DNA of 8,996 bases from Porticoccus sp. (GTDB lineage Bacteria > Pseudomonadota > Gammaproteobacteria > Pseudomonadales > Porticoccaceae). How positions within the stretch are numbered: the first letter of the stretch is position 1; every line of letters begins with the position of its first letter. The notes under the pieces were generated by a model. It ran no database searches and was not told where the DNA came from. It saw nothing but the letters and a program-made list of their open reading frames with translations. Positions 1 through 6,779 of this stretch are shown piece after piece. Both the position numbers and the translations under genes were made by a program. Location of the stretch: positions 1-8,996 of the forward strand of contig NYXF01000086.1 in NCBI GenBank assembly GCA_002685455.1, read 5' to 3'.

Positions 1-156
1 AGGGGAGAGGGCAGAGAGAGGCCCGCTTTACTGAAGAGTTGGACAAATAGCTGGTTAAAAGAAATTAAAACAGTTTCAGCATTTCATAGTGCTCAGCCTC
101 AACACGGAGGTACTGGAGCAACTTATATTTTGCTTAATAATTACAAGAAATGCTAA
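1..156 (+). CDS. 3' end of an unidentified reading frame (partial)
   Basis: The frame is open from base 1 and ends at TAA 154-156, giving 51 residues. The C-terminal part reads HSAQPQHGGTGATYILLNNY followed by KKC. I do not recognise the family. It ends 17 bases before the stop of the convergent SPOR gene, and tight tail-to-tail spacing of this kind is typical of real gene ends in a compact genome. The AT-rich codons after base 27 fit the window. Against it, the first 26 bases are unusually G+C-rich, and another frame (starting at base 3, ending with TAG 48-50) could equally be a short gene tail. The start lies outside the window, so length and function cannot be judged. Confidence 0.35.
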   Translation, partial: RGEGRERPALLKSWTNSWLKEIKTVSAFHSAQPQHGGTGATYILLNNYKKC

Positions 157-173
157 TTTTATACTACCTTCAA

Positions 174-734
174 TTATAGTTTTTTTCTTTTAAGCAATAG
201 CGAGTCAATTTTATTACCATCTAAAACTTTCTGAGCTTTATTCATCTCTACCAGATTACTAAATGGCCCTATCACTACTCGATTCCATACTTCGTTATTT
301 TTCGTCGTGACCACCTCAACTGAGATATTTAAATTAAGAAGCGCCAATTTTTTTCTAAATATCTCTGCCTCAAGGTTAGTTTTAAATGACCCTACCTGAA
401 GCATAAATATATCGACAGAAGCTTCATTTTTTTTTACTGTATTGATATTTGTATCAGAATCTTCTGAAACTATTACCTCAGCGTCTTTTAACAATGTATA
501 GAATTCAAATTCAGGCATCATATCATTTGTAGCTTTCGACCCTAAAAATTCATCAGATTTTACGATCTCATTTTGATTTATAGGGTTTGATAGCTCTAAC
601 AAAGGTGAAGCCAATATACCAAAAAAAATACCTATGATTAAAAAACCAAGGCGATCAACCTTTGCAGAACCCTTTTTTCGAATTCTCATTGTAGTCCTGA
701 TTTTGCTAGGTTTCTTGGCGTAATCTCTTGTCAT
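174..734 (-). CDS. SPOR-domain protein, FtsN-like, membrane anchored
   Basis: Seen: from the ATG at 734 the protein has 186 residues. It has a short basic cytoplasmic tail beginning MTRDYAKKPSK, one membrane segment at about residues 28-46, a linker containing FEFYTLL (76-82), and a C-terminal SPOR domain (about 107-184) with QVGSF (113-117) and IGPF (155-158). Known: SPOR domains bind glycan strands stripped of stem peptides at the division septum. FtsN has this topology and a similar basic N-terminus, and it activates septal peptidoglycan synthesis. Start choice: an in-frame ATG nine codons earlier (761) would extend the frame, but it has no ribosome binding site. The 734 start gives the family-like N-terminus and has GGAG 11 bases upstream. 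The protein is much shorter than E. coli FtsN (about 320 residues) because the linker is short. It follows priA on the same strand with no terminator visible between them, so co-transcription is inferred. It could be FtsN itself or a paralogous SPOR protein. Confidence 0.85.
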   Translation of the reverse strand: MTRDYAKKPSKIRTTMRIRKKGSAKVDRLGFLIIGIFFGILASPLLELSNPINQNEIVKSDEFLGSKATNDMMPEFEFYTLLKDAEVIVSEDSDTNINTVKKNEASVDIFMLQVGSFKTNLEAEIFRKKLALLNLNISVEVVTTKNNEVWNRVVIGPFSNLVEMNKAQKVLDGNKIDSLLLKRKKL

Positions 735-821
735 ATCCTTAAGAGCTCCAAAATTCAACATATTGTATTGTCAAGATAACATTTAGGCTAGCCTTGATTA
801 ATTTTTTGTTCACTATTACTA

Positions 822-3065
822 CTAACTGATATCCTGCGGATCAACGTCAATAGACCATTTAATGCGTTTTGTTAAAGGTGAAATTTCAACTTTTTTACAG
901 AGCTTCGTCAAAACTTCTTGGATTTTCTTGCGATCTTTACAGATAATGCTAAATATGTGCCTAAAACGTCCACTTTTCCTCCCCATCGAGGCAGGCAAAG
1001 GACCTAGATAGCTAATAATAGTACTTGGCGGCAGTATATTTTCGGCCATTCTTCTACAATATCTCAGAAAATTTATTGCAGCTTCATTATCCGTTGATTC
1101 TGCTCTTATAAGAGCCATGTGGCCGTAAGGCGGAAGATTTGAGAGATGCCGCTCTTTGGCTATTTCATTAATAAAATTTTGGTAATCTTCGAAGATCAGC
1201 GAAGAAATGAATGGATGATCACAATAGTTGCTCTGTATTATTACAGATCCAGGTTTGTTGCCCCTGCCAGATCGACCAGCTACCTGTGTTATGAGCTGAC
1301 CCATTCTCTCGGGAGCTCTAAAGTCAGGACTGAAAAGTCCGCCATCCGCATCCAAAATTGCCACTAATGTAACATCAGGGAAATGGTGACCCTTAGCTAA
1401 CATTTGAGTACCAATCAATATGCAGGGATCCCCTGAGTGAACAATAGACAATACATCCTGCATAGCAGCCTTATTTCGGGTTGTGTCTCTATCAATCCTC
1501 AAAACTTGTATATTTGTAAATAATGACTGAAGGACGCCTTCAATACGCTCAGTTCCTTGGCCAATGAACTCAAGCTCAGAGCTATCGCACGATGGACATG
1601 TCATCGGAACTTGAACTGTATACTCACAATGATGGCATAATAAACGATTAGGTTTTTTATGAACCGTTAATCTTGCCTCACAATTAGGGCAATTAGAAAT
1701 CCAACCACAATCATAACAGGAAAGTGTAGGAGAAAATCCACGGCGATTAAGAAAAATTAGTGCTTGATTCCCCTCAAGTAGCACTTTCTTTATCGAATCA
1801 ATCAGCTCTTGGGAAAAGCCATTAATAAGTTTAGATTTTCTTATATTTATTGGTAACCAAACTGGGCGACAGGATGTTTCAGGTCGACGGGATAATATCA
1901 ATTTTGTATAACGATTTTCTTTACAGTTATTTAAAGACTCCATTGATGGGGTCGCAGAACCTAAAATGATTGGTATTGACTCTTTTTGCGCACGAATAAC
2001 AGCTAAATCTCTAGCAGAATATCGATACCCCTCTTGTTGTTTATAGGAGCCATCATGCTCTTCATCAATAATTATTATCCCTGGTGATTTTAGAGGGGTG
2101 AATATTGCTGATCTAGTGCCAAGAATAATTGAAGCTTTTCCTATACGCGCCATATTCCATGCAATAGCCCTTTCATTATTTGTCAATTTTGAATGAAGCA
2201 CTGCTATTTTCACATTAAAGCGATTTTCAAAACGACTTAATGTCTGTGGAGTTAGATTAATTTCAGGTATTAAAACCAGTGCTTGCTTCTTTAAACTGAC
2301 TACTTTTTCAATAGCCTGAAGATAAACTTCAGTTTTTCCACTCCCTGTCTCTCCAAATAATAAATATGCGTGAAAATTTTTTAAATCAATACTTTTTAGG
2401 GCGTTTTGTTGTTGAGGGTAAAGTTTCTGTGGCTTTTCTGCTAAAATATTTTTTTGTTTAATTTCGTGGGAGCTTATCAGTGATGACTTCAACATTATAA
2501 GTTTTTTTTTAGTTAATTCCTTCAAAATTGAGGGGGAGATTAACTTTTCCTTTACTTCTTTCTTGGTTGCTGGCCCGTTCTCCCTGAGCCATGAGATAAT
2601 ATATTTTTTTCTTGGCGAACTCGATAAATTAACGATGGGTAGCTCCATACCAAGCTTAGTTAAAGCCCAATGTTGTATTTCTATTGAAGGCAGTTTCTTT
2701 CCTTTTCTCAGTAAACGTGGTATCGATTGAAATAGGGAATCTCCAATTGGATTATGATAATAATCAGCTGCCCAGATATATAAATCGAAGAGATATTCAG
2801 GAATTAATGATTCTGAATCAATTGCTGATCTAATGTGTTTAAGTCGGGATATTGAGATAGAGGTTTTTTTACTATTACCAACTACAATTCCAATAATCTC
2901 TCTCTTCCCGAATGGAACAAACACTCTAACACCAGGCTGAAGAATTTTTTCACAAGATGCATCAACCATATCTTCAGGTGGTAGGTAGTCAAAAAGCCGT
3001 CTCAATGGCGACTGAATTGCAATTTGGTAGATTGTTTGGTTATTAATATGATTCATCGTTTTCAT
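822..3065 (-). CDS. priA: Primosomal protein N', replication-restart helicase PriA
   Basis: PriA is the 3'-to-5' helicase that recognises stalled or repaired forks and starts reloading of the replicative helicase DnaB away from oriC. The frame encodes 747 residues, close to the usual family length of about 730. In order it shows: the N-terminal 3'-end-binding domain with FDYLPPE and PGVRVFVPFGKREIIGIVVG (25-63); a winged-helix region; Walker A GETGSGKT (238-245); the DEEH box (334-337) followed by the KQQEGYRYSARDLA stretch; GSATPS (369-374); a zinc-binding insert with eight cysteines (450, 453, 459, 462, 477, 480, 490, 493); GTQMLAKGHHFPDV (552-565); and QVAGRSGRG (594-602). The C-terminus, WSIDVDPQDIS, is typical. 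All key catalytic and metal-binding residues are present. A second ATG three codons in (3056) is an alternative start; neither has a strong ribosome binding site. The divergent rpmE and the SPOR gene behind it match known gammaproteobacterial gene order. Confidence 0.97.
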   Translation of the reverse strand: MKTMNHINNQTIYQIAIQSPLRRLFDYLPPEDMVDASCEKILQPGVRVFVPFGKREIIGIVVGNSKKTSISISRLKHIRSAIDSESLIPEYLFDLYIWAADYYHNPIGDSLFQSIPRLLRKGKKLPSIEIQHWALTKLGMELPIVNLSSSPRKKYIISWLRENGPATKKEVKEKLISPSILKELTKKKLIMLKSSLISSHEIKQKNILAEKPQKLYPQQQNALKSIDLKNFHAYLLFGETGSGKTEVYLQAIEKVVSLKKQALVLIPEINLTPQTLSRFENRFNVKIAVLHSKLTNNERAIAWNMARIGKASIILGTRSAIFTPLKSPGIIIIDEEHDGSYKQQEGYRYSARDLAVIRAQKESIPIILGSATPSMESLNNCKENRYTKLILSRRPETSCRPVWLPINIRKSKLINGFSQELIDSIKKVLLEGNQALIFLNRRGFSPTLSCYDCGWISNCPNCEARLTVHKKPNRLLCHHCEYTVQVPMTCPSCDSSELEFIGQGTERIEGVLQSLFTNIQVLRIDRDTTRNKAAMQDVLSIVHSGDPCILIGTQMLAKGHHFPDVTLVAILDADGGLFSPDFRAPERMGQLITQVAGRSGRGNKPGSVIIQSNYCDHPFISSLIFEDYQNFINEIAKERHLSNLPPYGHMALIRAESTDNEAAINFLRYCRRMAENILPPSTIISYLGPLPASMGRKSGRFRHIFSIICKDRKKIQEVLTKLCKKVEISPLTKRIKWSIDVDPQDIS

Positions 3066-3125
3066 TATCGAGTATTTTTTAAATCCTTGAATGAATGAAG
3101 TTTTCTGGTAACATGCACAAATAGT

Positions 3126-3154
3126 TTGAAACAGCTACACTGAACCTATACAGT
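3126..3154 (+). promoter_or_regulatory. Possible sigma70-type promoter of rpmE
   Basis: TTGAAA (3126-3131) and TACAGT (3149-3154) are separated by 17 bases and lie 45 bases before the rpmE start. A second -10-like hexamer, TATGAT (3154-3159), overlaps this one but has no matching -35. The match is reasonable, but AT-rich DNA produces such boxes by chance. It is supported mainly by position in the priA-rpmE divergent gap. Confidence 0.35.
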
Positions 3155-3199
3155 ATGATGATTAAGCGATGGTATGCAAGGCATTGAGGCAATGAAAAC

Positions 3200-3415
3200 A
3201 TGAAAATAGATATTCATCCAAAATATTACAATATTACAGCTACATGTCGCTGTGGCAATGTAATAAAAGTTGGTTCAACAAAACCTGATCCAATTCATTT
3301 GGATGTATGTTCGCTTTGCCACCCTTTTTACACCGGTAAACAAAAAGTTGCAGATTCAGGTGGAAGGATAGATCGCTTCAGCAAACGTTTTGCTGGGCGC
3401 TCTGTAAAAAAATAA
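3200..3415 (+). CDS. rpmE: 50S ribosomal protein L31 (bL31), zinc-binding type
   Basis: L31 is a small protein of the large ribosomal subunit that helps bridge it to the small subunit. The 71-residue length is standard (E. coli has 70). The start [12 protein letters not shown] and the tail [15 protein letters not shown] are family signatures. Cysteines 16, 18, 37 and 40 (in TCRCGN and [14 protein letters not shown]) form the complete zinc site, so this is the C+ form, not the zinc-independent paralogue YkgM/RpmE2 made under zinc shortage. The ATG at 3200 is the only sensible start, because the ATG at 3192 runs into TGA after three codons. The nearest purine-rich element is GAGG about 11 bases upstream, which is weak for a highly expressed ribosomal gene. 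It is divergent from priA, as in E. coli. Confidence 0.97.
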   Translation: MKIDIHPKYYNITATCRCGNVIKVGSTKPDPIHLDVCSLCHPFYTGKQKVADSGGRIDRFSKRFAGRSVKK

Positions 3416-3598
3416 GCCTTAATATCACCTAGTTCTTTACAGTTTGGCTGCTCTTGTGAAATTTCTTAATTTTCTCTGATCTCACAATATGTAAATGCTT
3501 TATATTTTTAACCTTATCCAAAAATTGATATGTCACCTTTTTTTTAGACAACTAGGCACTAATAAAGTTAAATTGTTTTTATTTAATGAGTTAAACCT

Positions 3599-4651
3599 AT
3601 GACAACAAGTAATTATTATTCTCAGGAAAATCATGGCCCATATTCCCTCTTTGATCTTGGTGATTTTAATTTGGAGGAAGGGGGAACTATAAAAAATTGT
3701 CAACTTGCTTACTCCACTTTTGGCACTTTGAATTCAAAAAAAGATAACGCAATCCTTATCACTACATGGTACTCAGGGACCAGTAAGATTATGGAGCAGG
3801 TTTATGTAGGAAGCGAGCGCGCCATAAGCCCAAAAAAATACTTTGTCATCATTATTAATCAAATCGGTAATGGCCTATCTACATCACCAAGCAATTCTAA
3901 AAATTCTTCTGGTACATCATTCCCAAAAGTTCGAATAGGAGACGATGTGCGCGCTCAACATATTCTCATAACTAAAGAATTTGGCTTGAGCTCATTGGCC
4001 TTGGTTGTTGGTGGATCAATGGGAGCACAGCAGACCTGGGAATGGGCTGTAAGATATCCCGATATGGTAAAGAGGGCAGCCCCTATCGCAGGGACAGCTA
4101 AAAATACCCCCCATGATTTTTTGTTCACAAAAACACTCAATGAAGCAATTACATCAGATCCTGAATGGGATCACGGAACTTATATAAATCCAAGTGCAGT
4201 ATCTGAGGGTTTAAGACGCCATGCTGATCTGTGGTCTGTAATGGGTTACAGTACTGAAATGTTTAAGAAAGAACTTTGGAGGGATTTAGGATTTTCAACA
4301 GTAGAAGATTTTTGTGTGGGCTTCACACAGGCATACTTTGCCCCAATGGAACCTAATAATTTATTGACCTTGGCATGGAAGTGGCAAAGAGGTGATGTAG
4401 CTAGAAATACTGGTGGTGATCTTAAAAAAGCCTTGAATAGAATAACCGCAAAAATGTTTGTGATGCCCATCAACACAGATATGTTTTTTCCTCCAAAAGA
4501 CTGTGAGGAGAACCAAAAAATGACAGCAAATAGTGAGCTTAGAGTTATTGGGACAGATTGGGGTCACCTCGGTTTATTCGGTATGGATCCACTTTATATC
4601 GATCAAGTCGATCGACATTTAAGTGAGCTACTAAGTACACCTATATATTAG
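3599..4651 (+). CDS. Alpha/beta hydrolase of the MetX (homoserine acetyltransferase-like) superfamily
   Basis: Seen: 350 residues with an N-terminal ELAYxTxG-like strand (here CQLAYSTFGTL, 34-44), a nucleophile elbow GGSMGAQQTWEWA with Ser140, a probable acid Asp294 (in PINTDMFFPP) and a probable base His323 (in TDWGHLGLFG). The GGSxG elbow followed by an EWA helix and the spacing to TDMFFPP are characteristic of the MetX-like fold. Known: true homoserine O-acetyltransferases carry a KFxxRFDANSYL-type stretch and end their catalytic loop with GHDAFL. Neither is present here, and the residue after GH is Leu. Inference: this is a related esterase or acyltransferase, in the broad group that includes the ester hydrolase MekB, with unknown substrate. 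No signal peptide is seen, so it is probably cytosolic. The start has only a weak GAG eight bases upstream. No methionine-pathway gene lies beside it, and it ends 15 bases from convergent rhlE. Confidence 0.85.
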   Translation: MTTSNYYSQENHGPYSLFDLGDFNLEEGGTIKNCQLAYSTFGTLNSKKDNAILITTWYSGTSKIMEQVYVGSERAISPKKYFVIIINQIGNGLSTSPSNSKNSSGTSFPKVRIGDDVRAQHILITKEFGLSSLALVVGGSMGAQQTWEWAVRYPDMVKRAAPIAGTAKNTPHDFLFTKTLNEAITSDPEWDHGTYINPSAVSEGLRRHADLWSVMGYSTEMFKKELWRDLGFSTVEDFCVGFTQAYFAPMEPNNLLTLAWKWQRGDVARNTGGDLKKALNRITAKMFVMPINTDMFFPPKDCEENQKMTANSELRVIGTDWGHLGLFGMDPLYIDQVDRHLSELLSTPIY

Positions 4652-4666
4652 AGAATAATTAATTTT

Positions 4667-5926
4667 TTATAAATTTGGTTTTCTAGTTTGGAGGTCTAAA
4701 CCCGCAATAAACTTGATGTTCTTTTTTATAAGTTTAAGTTTCTTTTTTCTAATTCTTTTCGGTTTATTTCCCGTCTCTGAATTTGGAAGTTTATGTTCAG
4801 GCTCAAAACCCTCAAATGTTTTTCTTGGTAACACTTTATTCATTAAAGCTTCGATTTTTTGTAAATTTTCAAATTCATCAGCACTTACAAGTGATATAGC
4901 TTTTCCGGCATTTCCTGCTCTTCCAGTTCGACCGCTTCTATGGATATAGTTTTCAGCAATTTTGGGTAATTCAAAGTTAATAACACATTCTAGATTGCTG
5001 ATATCAATACCGCGAGCAGCAACATCAGTAGAAATTAGGATTTTGATAGATCCTTTTTTAAATTCAGAGAGGCGTTTAGATCTTATGTATTGATTTTTGC
5101 CGCTGTGAAGCGTTGAAGTATCCAAACCTTTTTTACTTAAGAATGACGAAACAAGCTCCGTATTTTTTCTTGTATTAGTAAAAATCAGAATCCGATTGAA
5201 TTTTTGAAGGGAAACTAAAGTTAAGAGTAGCTCAAATTTGAGTCTTTTATCTACAGAAAAAACTTGATGCTTTACTGAATTTGCTGGGGTATTTCTTAAC
5301 GAAACTGATACTTCAACAGGATTATTTAATATACTTTTAGAAAGACTCAAAATTTTTTTCGAAAAGGTAGCTGAATACATTAGACTTTGTCGATTATTTG
5401 GAAGAAGTGACAATATCTCCTTTATTTCGTCTGAAAAGCCAAGATCTAGCATGCGGTCTGCTTCATCAAGCACTAATACTTTCAAATTTGAAAATTTGAC
5501 TGCATTCTTGCTTGTTAAATCTAAAAGCCTGCCAGGGGTAGCAATAAGGATATCAGTACCTTTGCGTAGATCCATCATTTGCGGATTAATTTTAGTTCCC
5601 CCATGTACCACATTTATCTTAAGTGAAATAAACTTAGCATACTGACGGGCATGCTCTCCTATTTGAATAGCAAGCTCTCTCGTTGGTGCCAATACTAATG
5701 ATTTGGCTTGGCTTTGTTTAGCTCTTTCTAGATTTAGCAATATTTGAAGTAATGGGAGTAAAAAACTTGCTGTTTTACCAGTCCCAGTATGAGCGCTGGC
5801 TATAAGATCTCTACCCGCAGATACTAATGGAATTGTTTTTAATTGGATTGGTGTCGCACGCATATAATTTTTTTCTTCTAAAGCTTTAAGTATAGGTTCT
5901 GACAAATCAAGATTAGAAAAACTCAT
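4667..5926 (-). CDS. rhlE: DEAD-box ATP-dependent RNA helicase, RhlE type
   Basis: RhlE-type helicases unwind short RNA duplexes and are linked to ribosome assembly, cold growth and RNA turnover. The 419-residue protein starts MSFSNLDLSEPILKAL, very close to the RhlE N-terminus. It contains the Q motif (ATPIQ, 24-28), Walker A AHTGTGKT (45-52), PTRELA (81-86), TPGR (130-133), DEAD (154-157), SAT (185-187), FTNT (249-252), TDVAARGID (300-308) and HRSGRTGRAG (329-338). All motifs needed for ATP use and unwinding are intact. After the core come LPRKTFEGFEPEH, matching the RhlE linker, and a short lysine/arginine-rich tail (about 388-405) that probably binds RNA. The family is more certain than the exact paralogue, since SrmB, DbpA and CsdA share the core; the N-terminus and the short tail favour RhlE. 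It is convergent with the MetX-like gene and divergent from the Sel1 gene. Confidence 0.92.
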   Translation of the reverse strand: MSFSNLDLSEPILKALEEKNYMRATPIQLKTIPLVSAGRDLIASAHTGTGKTASFLLPLLQILLNLERAKQSQAKSLVLAPTRELAIQIGEHARQYAKFISLKINVVHGGTKINPQMMDLRKGTDILIATPGRLLDLTSKNAVKFSNLKVLVLDEADRMLDLGFSDEIKEILSLLPNNRQSLMYSATFSKKILSLSKSILNNPVEVSVSLRNTPANSVKHQVFSVDKRLKFELLLTLVSLQKFNRILIFTNTRKNTELVSSFLSKKGLDTSTLHSGKNQYIRSKRLSEFKKGSIKILISTDVAARGIDISNLECVINFELPKIAENYIHRSGRTGRAGNAGKAISLVSADEFENLQKIEALMNKVLPRKTFEGFEPEHKLPNSETGNKPKRIRKKKLKLIKKNIKFIAGLDLQTRKPNL

Positions 5927-5954
5927 TACTTATTCCCATATATTTGGATATTTT

Positions 5955-5982
5955 CATATAATATATTCTTTAAAATTATCAA
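5955..5982 (-). promoter_or_regulatory. Possible promoter of rhlE
   Basis: Read on the - strand, TTGATA (5982-5977) and TATATG (5960-5955) are separated by 16 bases and lie about 28 bases before the rhlE ATG. The region is extremely AT-rich, so the -10 box is weak evidence. Position in the divergent gap is the main support. Confidence 0.25.
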
Positions 5983-6102
5983 GGATTACAGAAAAGATAA
6001 AAAAATTTATTATACATATAAGTTGTTGTTCGCATTTATAGTTTCAAAACACTTCCCAGAGGACTAAGATAAATTTTTACTTTTAACTGCTAGGCAATAT
6101 CA

Positions 6103-6645
6103 ATGAAAAATATATCATATTACTTAAGTTTGACTTTTTTTATTTTTTGGATTTCATGGTCTCATAGCGCCTCAACTGAGGATGCTTACAGCATTATCAG
6201 AAATGGAAACCCGGAGCAGGGTTATAAAATGCTTCTTATGCTTGCAGATAAAAATAATGATTCAAGAGCTTTTTATGGGCTTGCTTTGCTTTTCAAGGAG
6301 GGCTGGGGAGTAAGTAAAGACGAAAAAATAGCTATAGAGTATTTTAAAAAGGCAGCCAACCTTGATCACACACGAGCGATGTTTGATTTAGGGACTTTCT
6401 ATCAAAATGGCCTTCTGGTTAAGCAGAGTTATACTCAAGCTATTTCGTGGTACGAAAAAGCAGCTAATAAGGGATATGCAGCTGCAATGTATGGTCTGGG
6501 CGGGCTTTATTTCAATGGACTTGGCGTTAAAAAAGATCCAGATAAGGGTACAATGTGGTTTACAAAGGCGGCAAAAATTGGTTTTGAGCCGGCAATAAAA
6601 TTTCTTGATGCAGTAAATAACTTAGGTGTTCCATCAGAGAACTAA
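6103..6645 (+). CDS. Small exported Sel1-repeat (TPR-like) protein
   Basis: Seen: 180 residues. Residues 1 to about 22 form a signal peptide: one Lys, a hydrophobic core of Leu, Phe, Ile and Trp, and a small-residue end near SHSAST. No lipobox cysteine is present. After a degenerate first helix pair (about 28-53) come three clear 36-residue Sel1 repeats at about 54-89, 90-125 and 126-161, each with an AxxxLGxxYxxGxGVxxDxxxAxxWxxKAA pattern. Known: Sel1 repeats fold as paired helices and serve as protein-protein interaction scaffolds. Inference: a periplasmic adaptor with unknown partner. The start is supported by AGG eight bases upstream (6092-6094). It lies between rhlE (divergent) and pntA (same strand, 134-base gap), and neither neighbour suggests a role. 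The export call rests on the N-terminus alone and could also be an uncleaved membrane anchor. Confidence 0.85.
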   Translation: MKNISYYLSLTFFIFWISWSHSASTEDAYSIIRNGNPEQGYKMLLMLADKNNDSRAFYGLALLFKEGWGVSKDEKIAIEYFKKAANLDHTRAMFDLGTFYQNGLLVKQSYTQAISWYEKAANKGYAAAMYGLGGLYFNGLGVKKDPDKGTMWFTKAAKIGFEPAIKFLDAVNNLGVPSEN

Positions 6646-6767
6646 TTTTCTTTTTATAGCAGAAACGCTATTGAAAAGTTATACTATTAAATTAATAAAT
6701 ATATCGTAAAATTATGTAATTTGTTTCTGGCATTTACAGCACGACCAGCTAAGAAAATGTCGCCAAC

Positions 6768-6771
6768 GGAG
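6768..6771 (+). promoter_or_regulatory. Ribosome binding site deciding the pntA start
   Basis: GGAG at 6768-6771 is followed by three possible start codons in a row: TTG 6777, ATG 6780 and ATG 6783. Spacing to ATG 6780 is eight bases, which is best. TTG is five away and the second ATG eleven. The second ATG would give MKLGIPRE, closest to E. coli PntA (MRIGIPRE), so 6783 remains possible. Confidence 0.6.
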
Positions 6772-6779
6772 AAATATTG

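Noticed and set aside
785..794. Perfect 10-base palindrome AGGCTAGCCT between priA and the SPOR gene
   Set aside because: It has no loop, so cannot form a terminator, and it occurs once in the window. Chance is likely.
1146..1367. 73-codon + strand frame
   Set aside because: Entirely antisense to priA in a conserved region; no start signal or domain.
3454..3487. Inverted pair TTGTGA / TCACAA, considered as a CRP-like operator or hairpin
   Set aside because: The half-sites are 22 bases apart, whereas CRP sites have six between TGTGA and TCACA. As a hairpin the loop is too long and no T-tract follows.
3538..3545. Run of eight T residues upstream of the hydrolase, considered as an rpmE terminator
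   Set aside because: No stem-loop precedes it; the bases just before cannot pair with each other.
3428..3556. CCTAGTT (3428-3434) and AACTAGG (3550-3556) as flanking inverted repeats of a small mobile element
   Set aside because: Only seven bases, no target duplication, and no element-like sequence between them.
6656..6671. Hairpin ATAGC-agaaac-GCTAT after the Sel1 gene
   Set aside because: Five base pairs only, and no T-run follows it on the + strand; on the other strand it is followed by A residues. It does not qualify as an intrinsic terminator.
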